Part shown: positions 39,824-48,379 of the stretch, one piece after another | How the letters are laid out: the number at the start of each line of letters is the position of its first letter | Numbering within the stretch: position 1 is the stretch's first letter | DNA from: Nocardioides immobilis | GTDB taxonomy: Bacteria; Actinomycetota; Actinomycetes; Propionibacteriales; Nocardioidaceae | Assembly: GCF_003515065.1 (NCBI RefSeq) | Contig: NZ_QXGH01000009.1 | Coordinates: forward strand, 434,001-498,000 | Length of the DNA stretch: 64,000 bases | Reading direction: 5' to 3' | Position numbers and translations under genes: made by a program | Notes under the pieces: generated by a model | Database searches by the model: none | Seen by the model: only the letters and a program-made list of their open reading frames with translations | What the model was told of the DNA's origin: nothing

Positions 39824-40441
39824 TCAGCCACCGAGGCGAACCCGCCGGCCCTCGACGCGCCAGCCCTCCCGGGCCATCCGCCCGACGGTCTCGACGAGCA
39901 TCGCGCGCTCGGCGACCTTGATCCGCTCGTGGAGGGTCTCGACGGTGTCGTCGTCCTCGACCGGCACCGCCGTCTGGGCGACGATCGCGCCGGTGTCGAC
40001 GCCGTCGTCGACGACGAACAAGGTGCAGCCGGTGATCTTCACGCCGTACTCCAGTGCGTCCCGCGGCCCGTGCATCCCGGGGAACGCCGGCGACAGCGCC
40101 GGGTGGGTGTTGACGGTGCGGCGCCCGAGGACCGGGAGGTACGACGCCCCGACCAGCTTCATGAAGCCCGCCAGGACGACCAGGTCGGGCTCGTACGCCG
40201 CCACCAGGTCGGTGAACGCACGGTCCCAGTCATCCCGTGACGGGTAGTCCTTCACCTTCGCGACGAAGGTCGGGACCCCGGCGCGCTCGGCCCGCGCCAG
40301 CCCCTCGATGCCGTCACGATCGGCGCCCACCGCGACCACCTCGGCGCCGAAGGCCGGGTCCTCACAGGCATCGAGCAGTGCCTGGAGGTTGGTGCCGGCG
40401 CCGGAGACGAGCACGACGAGGCGTGCGGGGGTGGCAGGCAC
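39824..40441 (-). CDS. purN: phosphoribosylglycinamide formyltransferase
   Basis: A 205-residue PurN, which formylates GAR using 10-formyl-THF. Hallmarks are LVVLVSGAGTNLQALLDA (phosphate loop), the catalytic Asn/His in RRTVNTHPALSPAFPGMHG and the Asp of VVDDGVDTGAIV. GTG 40441 is the start. It lies upstream of purH in the same direction, with the riboswitch between them, so purH may be tuned separately from purN. Confidence 0.95.
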   Translation of the reverse strand: MPATPARLVVLVSGAGTNLQALLDACEDPAFGAEVVAVGADRDGIEGLARAERAGVPTFVAKVKDYPSRDDWDRAFTDLVAAYEPDLVVLAGFMKLVGASYLPVLGRRTVNTHPALSPAFPGMHGPRDALEYGVKITGCTLFVVDDGVDTGAIVAQTAVPVEDDDTVETLHERIKVAERAMLVETVGRMAREGWRVEGRRVRLGG

Positions 40442-40503
40442 GGCCCGGAGTCTAGTGCGCGCGGGTGGGTAGGCTCCGCGCGAGCCCGACTCGGAGGAGA
40501 ACG

Positions 40504-41034
40504 ATGACCCAGCCGCCCCCGCCGCCGTACCAGCCCTTCGGCCAGCAGCCCTACGGCCAGCAGCCGTCGCCGTACGGTCAGCCGCCGAAGAAGGGCAACA
40601 AGACGCTCTGGATCGTGCTCGGCATCGTCGGCGGCGTGCTGCTGCTGTGCTGTGGCAGCGGGGTCGTCGTGTTCGGCCTCTTCGTCAACGAGGTCGACAA
40701 CCAGATCGACGAGGAGCGCGAGAACGACACCCCGAGGCAGGTCGCGGTCGGTGAGGAGTTCGAGCACGACGACTTCGTCGCCGAGTCGGGCTGGACCGTC
40801 ACCCGGGACGACATCGGTGACTTCGACATCACCGGTCTCACGTTGTCCAACGAGTCTGACGACACCCGGACGGCGTACCTGGAGTTCTCCGTCTACCGCG
40901 ACGACACGATCCTCGGCGAGATCACCTGCACCTCGGCGTCCCTCGGGCCCGACGAGAGCAGCGTCGCGGACTGCTACTCGATCGACGACTTCATGGGGGA
41001 CTTCGACGAGGTGCGGGTCGCCGACAGTTTCTAG
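40504..41034 (+). CDS. uncharacterised membrane-anchored exported protein
   Basis: A 176-residue protein: a Pro/Gln/Tyr-rich cytoplasmic head (~30 residues), one membrane helix (LWIVLGIVGGVLLLCCGSGVVVFGLF) and an acidic extracytoplasmic domain of ~115 residues with two Cys (ITCTSAS, VADCYS) and beta-rich character resembling DUF4190/DUF4352-type actinobacterial proteins. ATG 40504 has GGAGGAGAA upstream. No function is known. Confidence 0.75.
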   Translation: MTQPPPPPYQPFGQQPYGQQPSPYGQPPKKGNKTLWIVLGIVGGVLLLCCGSGVVVFGLFVNEVDNQIDEERENDTPRQVAVGEEFEHDDFVAESGWTVTRDDIGDFDITGLTLSNESDDTRTAYLEFSVYRDDTILGEITCTSASLGPDESSVADCYSIDDFMGDFDEVRVADSF

Positions 41035-41058
41035 TCGCGCCTGGCCGCGCGGCTGCGG

Positions 41059-42360
41059 TCAGCGACCGGCCCGCAGCCGGCCGAGCCCCCGCCGCGCGAG
41101 CTCCCCGCCGCGGCGCTGCCACCAGGTCATGGCGAGGGCGCCGAGCAGGCCGCCGATGCCGAAGCCGGTGACGGCGTGCAGGAGTACGTCGAACTGGGAC
41201 GGGCCGACGTCGGCCATCCGGCCCGGACCCACCGCACCGCCCGCGAGGGAGGTGAGGATGCCGAGCAGCAGCCCGGCGACGAGCCCGCTGCCGCAACCGC
41301 GGATCGCCGCCTGGTCCCACGCGGCGGCCGGCCGGGACCGGTGCGCCCAGGCCGAGGCGGCGAACGCGACCAGCACCGGGGTCAGCATCAGCCAGCCGGC
41401 CCAGCCCGGGGACGTGCCGGAGTCCGGCAGCGCCGCGAGCAGCGGGAACAGCGGAAGGGGGCCGAGCACGACCGCCCCGGGTGAGACCAGGGTGCCGGTG
41501 CCGACGGTGAAGCCGGGCCCGAACAGGTAGGCACTGCTGAAGAGAGCGGCGTTCGGCAGGACCAGGAGCGTCAGTGCGCCGATCATCGCGATGTCGCCGG
41601 CGTCGCCGTCGAGCTGGGAGACGATGTTCGCGGCCGTCGAGAAGTCGAGGACCAGCGCGACCAGCAGCGCCGCGAGCGCAACCGCGAGCCAGGCGCGCAG
41701 GATCGAGCGGACGAGGACGGCAGTGTCGCGGACCGCGACCGGGATCGCCGGCAGCCAGATCGCCGCCCGCCCGGAGCCGCGGGCGAGCGCAGGGACGCCT
41801 GCACCAGCGGCGATGAGGATCGACCAGAGGACGACCTTGCCCACACTGGGCGTCGTCTCGATCGTCGAGGCGAGGGCGGTGGTGAGCACGCCGACGACCG
41901 CGTAGCCGACCGTGAACAGGCCCCCCGCGATCGGCACCGTCCAGTCGCGCTCGCCGTCGGCGATCCGGTCGGCGTCCGGACCGTGACCGGAGATCGACTC
42001 CCCCACCCGATGGCCGACCCGCCAGGCCGACCAGACGCAGAGCAGGGTGAGGCCGAGCGGCACCGCGGTGATCCGGATGCCCTCGATGCTGACTCCGGAC
42101 CCGTGGGCCGTCAGCCAGCCGAGAGCACCGACCCGCAGCGCACCGCTGGGGGTGCCGTGGCCACCCGCGTCGGTCAGGAACCAGCCGACCACCGCCACTG
42201 CCATGCAGATCAGCAGCGGGCCGGCGGCTGCCAGCGCACCGCCGAGCGTGGCGGTCGGCACCAGCGGACGGCGGGTGCCCAGCAACTGTCGGAGATCGGA
42301 CTCCCTGCGGGCGTCCGGGCGGGCGGTCGTCCGTGCGGGTGGCGAGTGGAGCGACGTCAT
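41059..42360 (-). CDS. DUF6350-like polytopic membrane protein
   Basis: A 433-residue protein with about ten hydrophobic segments separated by short loops (for example ALAAAGPLLICMAVAVVGWF; GGLFTVGYAVVGVLTTALAS; AWLAVALAALLVALVL; GALTLLVLPNAALFSSAYLF). The position next to purN and the hydrophobic pattern match the DUF6350/conserved actinobacterial membrane protein often found there; the assignment is from memory. ATG 42360 is used. It is convergent with the gene at 40504. Confidence 0.75.
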   Translation of the reverse strand: MTSLHSPPARTTARPDARRESDLRQLLGTRRPLVPTATLGGALAAAGPLLICMAVAVVGWFLTDAGGHGTPSGALRVGALGWLTAHGSGVSIEGIRITAVPLGLTLLCVWSAWRVGHRVGESISGHGPDADRIADGERDWTVPIAGGLFTVGYAVVGVLTTALASTIETTPSVGKVVLWSILIAAGAGVPALARGSGRAAIWLPAIPVAVRDTAVLVRSILRAWLAVALAALLVALVLDFSTAANIVSQLDGDAGDIAMIGALTLLVLPNAALFSSAYLFGPGFTVGTGTLVSPGAVVLGPLPLFPLLAALPDSGTSPGWAGWLMLTPVLVAFAASAWAHRSRPAAAWDQAAIRGCGSGLVAGLLLGILTSLAGGAVGPGRMADVGPSQFDVLLHAVTGFGIGGLLGALAMTWWQRRGGELARRGLGRLRAGR

Positions 42361-42494
42361 GACCCACTCATCTTCACGCCGGACCGGGGCCGAGCTGCGG
42401 TGCCACGCCGCTGCTGCGAACCTTCCGCACCAGAGGTCCACGAAGGGCGGCCGGTTGGGCCCCAGCAGCGGCGGCGTCGTACCTTGTTCCGGTC

Positions 42495-44399
42495 ATGCCC
42501 GACAACGCCGACACCGCCCTCCCGCCGGACCCCACGGCCGAGTTCGACGCCTTCTACAAGGCTGCGCGGGATCGGCTGCTGCTCCAGACCTATGCGCTGA
42601 CCGGTGACCTCGGGGCCGCGCGCAGCGCCGTGCGGGACGCGTACGTCGTCGCCTGGCACCACTGGCGGAAGCTCTCGCGGCTCGACGACCCCGAGTCGTC
42701 GGTGCGGCCGCACGCCTGGCGGCACGCGTTGCGGCGCGCGACGGTCCGGCCGTGGCACAAGGAGAAGGGGCTGGACGCCGACAACCGGGCGACCCTCGAC
42801 GCCCTCGCCGCGCTCTCGACGCAGCAGCGTCGCGCGCTGCTGCTGACCCAGCTCGCGGCGGTCTCGATGCAGGACATGGCCCGTGAGATCGGGCTGCCGA
42901 GCGACCTCGCCGAGCGGGAGCTGCAGACCGCGGCCACCCAGTTCGCGACCCAGAAGAACATCTCGACCGCGTCGATCCCGATGGCGTTCGCCGCGCTCGC
43001 GACCGCGATGACCAACGTCACCTGGCCGCGGGTCACGATCATCCGCCGGGCTGGCGCGGCCCGCCGCCGGATGCACACCGTGGTCGGGGCCGGGGCGGTC
43101 GTCGCGGTCCTGGTCGCCAGCGGCGCCGCGGTCACCGACGCGAGCGGTGTCCGCCCGACCCTCGACCGGGAGCCGACGGCCGGGCCCAACGGTGGCTCGG
43201 CCGCCCCCGGCCCGGAGATGGTGCTGCCCCAGACCACCCTGCTCCCGGCCGACGTCGTGCGGGACACGCTGGTCGGCGACTGGGAGCAGGGCCCGACCCA
43301 CGACAACTCCGTCGGCAACGGCGTCAACCTGCCCTGCCAGCCCGCGGAGGCGGACGCCCGCTACGCCGACCCGCACGGCACCGCCGCGTGGGTCCGGGTG
43401 TTCCGCAACGGACCGGCGGGCGAGTCACCGCGCAAGCTCACCGAGGTCGTCGAGGCTTCGCGCAACCCGGAGCGCGCCCGCAAGACGTACCACCGGCTCC
43501 GCGGCTGGGTCGCCGACTGCGTCACCCCGGGCGTGCGTCTCGTCAGTACGTCGGCCAGCCCCGGGCTGGCCGATGCGTCGGCGATCTTCGTCCTGACCGA
43601 GCAGCACCCCGCGCTGGCGACGTACGTCGTCGGTGTCGCGCGGACCGGTCTGCTCACCACCGCCGTCGCCCTCCGGACCGACGTCGGCCCGGAGACCGCC
43701 AACCGTCCCGGCATCGCGAAGCTGCTGGGCGAGGCGGTCAACCGCCTCTGCACGCTGCCCGACGCCGGGCGCTGCGCCGACAAGCCTGCCGAGCTCGAGG
43801 ACCTGCCGCCGTACGCCGCCGGCCAGGTGCCGGCGATGCTCGCGCCCGTCGACCTGCCGTTCGTCGGCGAACCGGACCAGCCGTGGATGGGCACCCCGCC
43901 CCACGAGATCACCAACGCCCGCACCGACATCGACGTGCTCGGCTGCGTCCACCCGAGCCTCACCGGGGAGTACGACGGCGACCGCTTCCGCACCGACCTG
44001 GTCCGCACCTTCGTGAAGGTCGACAGCGACCTCCCCGCCGAGTTCGGCCTCACCCAGGCGGTCGCCGCCCTGCCGACGAAGGCAGCGGGAGCGCTGCTCG
44101 CGGACTTCCGGTCGGCGATCAACGGCTGCCCCGAGCGCGACGCCAGCGCCGGCACCGAGGTCCGGGTGCTCGGGGCGGACGACGAGGGCGACAGCTCGTT
44201 CACCGCCTGGCACCTCAGCACCCGGCTGCCGGGTGAGCGGACGGTCGAGTACTCCGTCGCCTTCCTCCGCAGCGGCTCCGCCGTCTCCCAGCTGGTCTTC
44301 GTCTCCGCACCCGGCGCGCGGATGACCGACGCCCAGTTCGTGACCCTCACCCGGCGCTCGCTCGAGCGGCTGCCGCAGCTTCCGCCGTACGCGGGCTGA
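42495..44399 (+). CDS. sigma-70-like domain fused through a membrane helix to an exported sensor-like domain
   Basis: A 634-residue fusion. Residues ~15-85 and ~105-155 look like sigma regions 2 and 4 of ECF factors (EFDAFYKAARDRLLLQTYAL; ALSTQQRRALLLTQLAAVSM; QDMAREIGLPSDLAERELQT), though the region-4 helix is diverged. After a basic stretch (RRAGAARRRMH) comes one membrane helix (TVVGAGAVVAVLVASGAAV, ~195-213), then ~420 exported residues in two related domains with paired Cys (CQPAEAD...WVADC; GCVH...NGC). The order is reminiscent of a sigma and its anti-sigma in one chain. It lies ~115 bp before a separate ECF sigma gene. Confidence 0.75.
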   Translation: MPDNADTALPPDPTAEFDAFYKAARDRLLLQTYALTGDLGAARSAVRDAYVVAWHHWRKLSRLDDPESSVRPHAWRHALRRATVRPWHKEKGLDADNRATLDALAALSTQQRRALLLTQLAAVSMQDMAREIGLPSDLAERELQTAATQFATQKNISTASIPMAFAALATAMTNVTWPRVTIIRRAGAARRRMHTVVGAGAVVAVLVASGAAVTDASGVRPTLDREPTAGPNGGSAAPGPEMVLPQTTLLPADVVRDTLVGDWEQGPTHDNSVGNGVNLPCQPAEADARYADPHGTAAWVRVFRNGPAGESPRKLTEVVEASRNPERARKTYHRLRGWVADCVTPGVRLVSTSASPGLADASAIFVLTEQHPALATYVVGVARTGLLTTAVALRTDVGPETANRPGIAKLLGEAVNRLCTLPDAGRCADKPAELEDLPPYAAGQVPAMLAPVDLPFVGEPDQPWMGTPPHEITNARTDIDVLGCVHPSLTGEYDGDRFRTDLVRTFVKVDSDLPAEFGLTQAVAALPTKAAGALLADFRSAINGCPERDASAGTEVRVLGADDEGDSSFTAWHLSTRLPGERTVEYSVAFLRSGSAVSQLVFVSAPGARMTDAQFVTLTRRSLERLPQLPPYAG

Positions 44400-44427
44400 G
44401 CGACCGAAAGAATCGCCGGGGCGGATG

Positions 44428-44452
44428 CAACCCGTCCCGGGGCCGGCGCGTA
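44428..44452 (+). promoter_or_regulatory. ECF-type promoter candidate for sigma gene
   Basis: CAACC-N16-CGTA, 64 bp before the sigma GTG. The same hexamers and exact spacing recur at 47041 and, weakly, at 60714. Confidence 0.5.
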
Positions 44453-44472
44453 CCACCATCGACATCAACACT

Positions 44473-44490
44473 CCGGAGCGCGAGCTCCGG
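44473..44490. other. short hairpin upstream of ECF sigma gene
   Basis: Perfect 7-bp stem ccggagc-gcga-gctccgg between the promoter candidate and the ribosome site GAGAGGGGGA. It may affect translation or attenuate read-through from the upstream gene. Confidence 0.35.
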
Positions 44491-44515
44491 ACTCGGGCTC
44501 GAGAGGGGGACGGCC

Positions 44516-45028
44516 GTGGAGGCACATGAGTTCGACGAGCTCTATGCCGCGTCGTTCCGTCGGATCACCAGCCAGGTCTACGCCATGATCGGCAACCTGG
44601 ACGAGGCCACCGAGTGCGTGCAGGAGGCCTTCGCACGCGCCTGGGCCAACCGCCGGAAGCTCGACAAGGCGGAGTACCCCGAAGCCTGGATCCGTACGAC
44701 GGCGTACCGCCTGGCCGTCAGCCGCTGGCGCCGCGTCCAGCTCGGGAAGCGGCCGACCGACAGAGCAGTCGGCGCCGCGACCAATACGCCGGCCGTCGAC
44801 GAGTCGCACGTCGCTCTCGTCGCCGCCCTCAGGAAGCTGCCCGAGGCGCAGCGCCAGGCGCTGGTGCTGCACCACATCGCCGATCTCCCGATCCACCAGA
44901 TCGCGGCCGAGATCGGCGTACCCGAAGGAACCATCAAGGCCCGGCTGAGCCGCGGACGCGCCGCGCTCGCCGTGCTGCTGACCGACGAGACCAACGGCGG
45001 TCTGGCTGGAGGAATGAGCCATGTCTGA
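44516..45028 (+). CDS. SigE-family ECF RNA polymerase sigma factor
   Basis: A 170-residue ECF sigma factor. Region 2 is EFDELYAASFRRITSQVYAM ... EATECVQEAFARAWANRRKL; region 4 is LRKLPEAQRQALVLHHIADL ... IAAEIGVPEGTIKARLSRGR. It belongs to the actinobacterial SigE-type ECF group. GTG 44516 has GGGGGA 5-6 nt upstream. Its last codons overlap the start of the anti-sigma gene by 8 bp (ATGTCTGA), coupling their synthesis so that the sigma stays inactive until a signal arrives. Confidence 0.93.
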   Translation: MEAHEFDELYAASFRRITSQVYAMIGNLDEATECVQEAFARAWANRRKLDKAEYPEAWIRTTAYRLAVSRWRRVQLGKRPTDRAVGAATNTPAVDESHVALVAALRKLPEAQRQALVLHHIADLPIHQIAAEIGVPEGTIKARLSRGRAALAVLLTDETNGGLAGGMSHV

Positions 45029-47009
45029 CCCGATCGACAAGCTGACCCGTCTCGGCGACGCGCTGGAGGGCGCACCGATGCCACTTCCAGCCTCCGAGAT
45101 CCGCGCACGGGGCGACCGGATCCGCCGCCGCAAGCACGCCCTCGTCGCCGGCGCGAGCGCCGCGGTGGTCGCTGCCGTCGCCGTCCCCGTCGTCGCCCTC
45201 ACGGTGGGCAATGGCTCCGACGACCCCGACAACCTTGCTCCCCAGCCGTCCATCACCGACCCGGTTCCGGCCGCTGCCCTGAGCGTGGAGAACCTGATCA
45301 CCGCGGACGACGCGGCCTGGAACGAGGTCGGCACCGAGTTCGAGGTGTCGGAGACCTATCCGGGTGACGGCCAGGCGCCGCCGAGCCCGTGCTTCCAGAG
45401 CTCCTTCGCCGGTCTCGGCGCCGAGACGGTCTTCCAGCGTGACTTCCGGTGGAAGCTGCAGACGAGCGGGACGGACATCGGTCCCCAGCTCAACGAGATC
45501 ATCGGCGAGTTCGCGAGCCCCGAGGACGCACTCACGGCGTACAACGAGATCCAGGGCTGGTACGACGACTGCCGGCCGCCCGGGGCCGAGAGGTTCGAGG
45601 CGGGCGAGTTCGCCCCCGTCCCCATCCCCGTCGACGGCCAGGGTGCCCAGATGCTCGCCACCTACGGTCCGGTCGATGAAGAGCTCGACCCGTTCGGGGA
45701 CGAGGGTTGGTTCCTCGACACGGGGCTGGTCGTGTCGGGCGATCGGGTCGCCGTGGTGACGGCACTGAGCCACGGCCAGGACTACAACGGACAGCCACCC
45801 CCGGCCGCGGAGATGCTGCCGGCCGCCGCGGAACGACTCGTGCGGGGCAACGGCGTCGGGGACGAGCCGGCCGAGGGCGACTGGCCCACCACCATCCCGG
45901 ACGACTTCCCGCTCGACAGCGGGTTCCCGACGGACGACGGCAGCAGCGGGTTCGACCCCGCCGACCCGAGCGAGGACAACGAGGCGCTGCTGCCCGGTGG
46001 CGACCTGCAGGAGTGCCAGCAGATCGACAACCCCGACGCGGTCGACCGTCTCACCACCCGCCTCACCACGAACGAGTCCTACTACGCCCGCGAGCTCCAG
46101 CTGTTCGCCGACGACGAGGAGGCGCGCAGCTACCTCGACTCGATCCAAGACGCCTACAGCGCCTGTGAGGCCGAGTCGCCCGACTACGAGGTCGACTTCA
46201 CCGGGGACAGCCCGGACGCCCCGTCGCGGCTGGACATCCGGTGGTCCGACGGCGCCGGTCGCCAGGTCATCATCGTGTCGCAGGTCGGCAACTCAGTGCT
46301 CGTCGCGATCGAGAGCGACGAGAGCGGCAGCGGAGCCGCGGGAGACATCGACCGCATGTGGGTCGGGGTCGCCGAAGGTCTGGCGACCCTCCTCGACGCG
46401 GTCACGGACCTGCAGACCGGTGCGTACGCCAGCCCGACGGAGGGCGCCGACCCGAACCTCGACGAGCCGGCCGGGACCACCACGATCCCGGACGACATCC
46501 CGCTCGACGTCGACATGGCCGACATGGGCTCGGACGGCGAGTTCCACACGCCGTACCGTCCAGACGCCACGGAGACCGGCCTCACCGTCGACCTCTGCGG
46601 ACAGAGCGTCTGGCCGGTGGCCGACACCGTCGACCGGCTGTGGGCCTGGGCCACCGGCCCGGAGTACGGCGACCGCCGCGAGCTGGTCACCTTCGCCACC
46701 GTCAACGAGGCGGTCGCAGCCGTCGAGGCGATCCGGGTCGCGCTGCAGGACTGCTCGAGCGAGGACTCGACCGTGTGGACCGTGACGGACATCCTCACCG
46801 GCTACGACTCGGTGACCTTCAGCCGCACGTACACCAACGGCCTCGGCAAGGACGACTTCCAGGCGACCCGGGTGGGCAACGCGGTCCTCCTGGTCCACCG
46901 GTACGGCGAGGGCAGCATCTCCGGCGTGGAGGAAGGTGCCCAGGATCGCACCGACGTGACCACGGCGATCGCGCCCAGCCTGTGCGTGTTCACCGTCGAC
47001 GGGTGCTGA
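45021..47009 (+). CDS. membrane anti-sigma-like protein with three exported sensor domains
   Basis: A 662-residue protein. The cytoplasmic head of ~38 residues ends in EIRARGDRIRRRKH, the usual short sigma-binding head of SigE-family partners; one helix follows (~40-62). Outside are three related domains of ~170 residues: A (~90-275), B (~290-465) and C (~490-662). B and C each begin T-x-I-P-D-D-(F/I)-P-L-D and carry an ELxxF..DxEEAxxYxxxIxxAxxxC pattern. These resemble PknH-like sensor domains. Overlapping the sigma stop by 8 bp makes it the cognate regulator; most partners have one domain, so three is unusual. Confidence 0.8.
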   Translation: MSDPIDKLTRLGDALEGAPMPLPASEIRARGDRIRRRKHALVAGASAAVVAAVAVPVVALTVGNGSDDPDNLAPQPSITDPVPAAALSVENLITADDAAWNEVGTEFEVSETYPGDGQAPPSPCFQSSFAGLGAETVFQRDFRWKLQTSGTDIGPQLNEIIGEFASPEDALTAYNEIQGWYDDCRPPGAERFEAGEFAPVPIPVDGQGAQMLATYGPVDEELDPFGDEGWFLDTGLVVSGDRVAVVTALSHGQDYNGQPPPAAEMLPAAAERLVRGNGVGDEPAEGDWPTTIPDDFPLDSGFPTDDGSSGFDPADPSEDNEALLPGGDLQECQQIDNPDAVDRLTTRLTTNESYYARELQLFADDEEARSYLDSIQDAYSACEAESPDYEVDFTGDSPDAPSRLDIRWSDGAGRQVIIVSQVGNSVLVAIESDESGSGAAGDIDRMWVGVAEGLATLLDAVTDLQTGAYASPTEGADPNLDEPAGTTTIPDDIPLDVDMADMGSDGEFHTPYRPDATETGLTVDLCGQSVWPVADTVDRLWAWATGPEYGDRRELVTFATVNEAVAAVEAIRVALQDCSSEDSTVWTVTDILTGYDSVTFSRTYTNGLGKDDFQATRVGNAVLLVHRYGEGSISGVEEGAQDRTDVTTAIAPSLCVFTVDGC

Positions 47010-47040
47010 GCGGCCCGCATCGCCGTACGAGGACAACGGT

Positions 47041-47065
47041 CAACCGGATGACCCCCTGGCGCGTC
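47041..47065 (+). promoter_or_regulatory. ECF-type promoter candidate for lipoprotein gene
   Basis: CAACC-N16-CGTC located 41 bp before the lipoprotein ATG, identical in spacing to the sigma gene's candidate promoter. It would place the lipoprotein in the sigma regulon. Confidence 0.55.
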
Positions 47066-47105
47066 AACCGAGTGACTCCCTCGCACCAAGGAAGGGGTAG
47101 CTGCC

Positions 47106-47828
47106 ATGAAGGTCCGCCGGTCCACCCAGCACCTGCTCGCCGCCACCTTCGCGGCAGCCGCGCTCGTCCTCGCCGCCTGTGGCGACGATCCCTCCGTCGG
47201 GGACTCGTCGGCGTCCGACCCGGTCACCATCCCGGAGCCGTCGGACGACCCGACCGGGACCCCGCCGGCGTCCGGGCCGACCGCGATCCCGGACGACTTC
47301 CCGCTGACGTCGGGCTGGCCCGAGGACGACGGCAGCAGCGAGTACCGGCTGACCGAGCCGAGCCCGGACAACGAGGGCATGGTGGCGGCCGGCGACCTGG
47401 CGGCCTGCGACACCTCCGCCGACGCCGGTGACCCGGTCGATCGGCTCACCACCCGGCTGAGCTGGGGTTCGGCGGGCTATGCCCGCGAGATCCAGCTGTT
47501 CGCCGACCCGACCGCGGCCGAGCAGTTCGTCGACTCGGTCCGCGACGTCTACCGCGCGTGCCCGACCAGCGACCAGAACGGCACACCCCCGACCTACACC
47601 ACCGAGGTCAACCAGGGTGCGCTGGGCGAGCACTCCCTCGTCATCACTCGGGTCTCGGACGGCATCGGTCGTGCCGTCATCCAGGTGGTCCGGATCGGCA
47701 ACGCGGTGGTCGTCGACGCCCTGGGTGACGAGGCCGACCCCGACGACTTCCCCGTCATCGACCTCGCCACCGAGGCCCGGGAGAACCTGGCCGACGTGAT
47801 CGGTGCGACGTACGAGCTCCAGGGCTGA
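47106..47828 (+). CDS. lipoprotein paralogous to domain B of the anti-sigma protein
   Basis: A 240-residue lipoprotein (lipobox LVLAAC near residue 25). After a Pro/Ser/Asp linker, the mature domain starts AIPDDFPLTSGWPEDDGSSE and continues DRLTTRLSWGSAGYAREIQL, which lines up with TIPDDFPLDSGFPTDDGSS and DRLTTRLTTNESYYARELQL of the neighbouring anti-sigma. It is a stand-alone, membrane-attached copy of that domain. GAAGGGG precedes the ATG. It could compete for, or hand over, the same ligand. Confidence 0.82.
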   Translation: MKVRRSTQHLLAATFAAAALVLAACGDDPSVGDSSASDPVTIPEPSDDPTGTPPASGPTAIPDDFPLTSGWPEDDGSSEYRLTEPSPDNEGMVAAGDLAACDTSADAGDPVDRLTTRLSWGSAGYAREIQLFADPTAAEQFVDSVRDVYRACPTSDQNGTPPTYTTEVNQGALGEHSLVITRVSDGIGRAVIQVVRIGNAVVVDALGDEADPDDFPVIDLATEARENLADVIGATYELQG

Positions 47829-47909
47829 CGGCCAGTCCGACCCCGCCACTGACACACACCACGAGCAGTCCCAGGCCCAGGAGTCGGCGCCGGGTGCCAG
47901 GATCGGCGC

Positions 47910-48284
47910 ATGATCGATCACCTCGGCATCAACTGCGCGGACCTCGACACCGCGAAGCGCTTCTACGACACCGTGCTCGGCACCCTCGGCTACCGCCGGT
48001 TGCTGGACTACGACGTCGCCGTCGGCTACGGCAAGGACAAGCCCGACTTCTGGCTCAGTCAGTACGACGACATGCCGCCCAACCGCGAGGTGCACGTGGC
48101 GTTCCTGGCCGCCGACCCCGAAGCTGTCGAGGCCTTCCACGAGGCCGCGGTCGGTCTCGGTGCCGAGTCGCTGCACGCGCCGCGGCTCCGGCCGGAGTAC
48201 CACGAGCGCTACTTCGGCGCCTTCGTGCGCGACCCCGACGGCAACAACGTCGAGGCCGTCTGCCACAACGCCCCGATCGACTGA
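47910..48284 (+). CDS. VOC-family (glyoxalase-like) protein
   Basis: A 124-residue vicinal oxygen chelate protein. It begins MIDHLGINCADLDTAKRFYD, with the metal-site His in the first strand, and ends AFVRDPDGNNVEAVCHN, with Glu in the last strand as second metal ligand. HVAFLAADPEAVEAF lies in the third module strand. The substrate is unknown. A very strong terminator follows 10 bp after the stop. Confidence 0.88.
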   Translation: MIDHLGINCADLDTAKRFYDTVLGTLGYRRLLDYDVAVGYGKDKPDFWLSQYDDMPPNREVHVAFLAADPEAVEAFHEAAVGLGAESLHAPRLRPEYHERYFGAFVRDPDGNNVEAVCHNAPID

Positions 48285-48294
48285 GGACGTACGA

Positions 48295-48331
48295 CGAGGG
48301 GCCGCCGTCCGGATCGGACGGCGGCCCCTCG
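48295..48331. terminator. 17-bp hairpin terminator
   Basis: Perfect 17-bp stem beginning cgaggggccgccgtccg with a 3-nt loop, between the convergent VOC and sucD genes. No T-tract is visible. Confidence 0.88.
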
Positions 48332-48342
48332 CGTGGGACGTG

Positions 48343-48373
48343 AAGCTCGCGGGAGCGAGCGCCTCAACCAGCG
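48343..48373. repeat. REP-like element (shared with 2.73 kb)
   Basis: Contains gctcgcgggagcgagc followed by gcctcaaccagcg; the 12-mer cctcaaccagcg is identical to the end of the element at 2723-2761. Confidence 0.4.
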
Positions 48374-48379
48374 TGAGGA

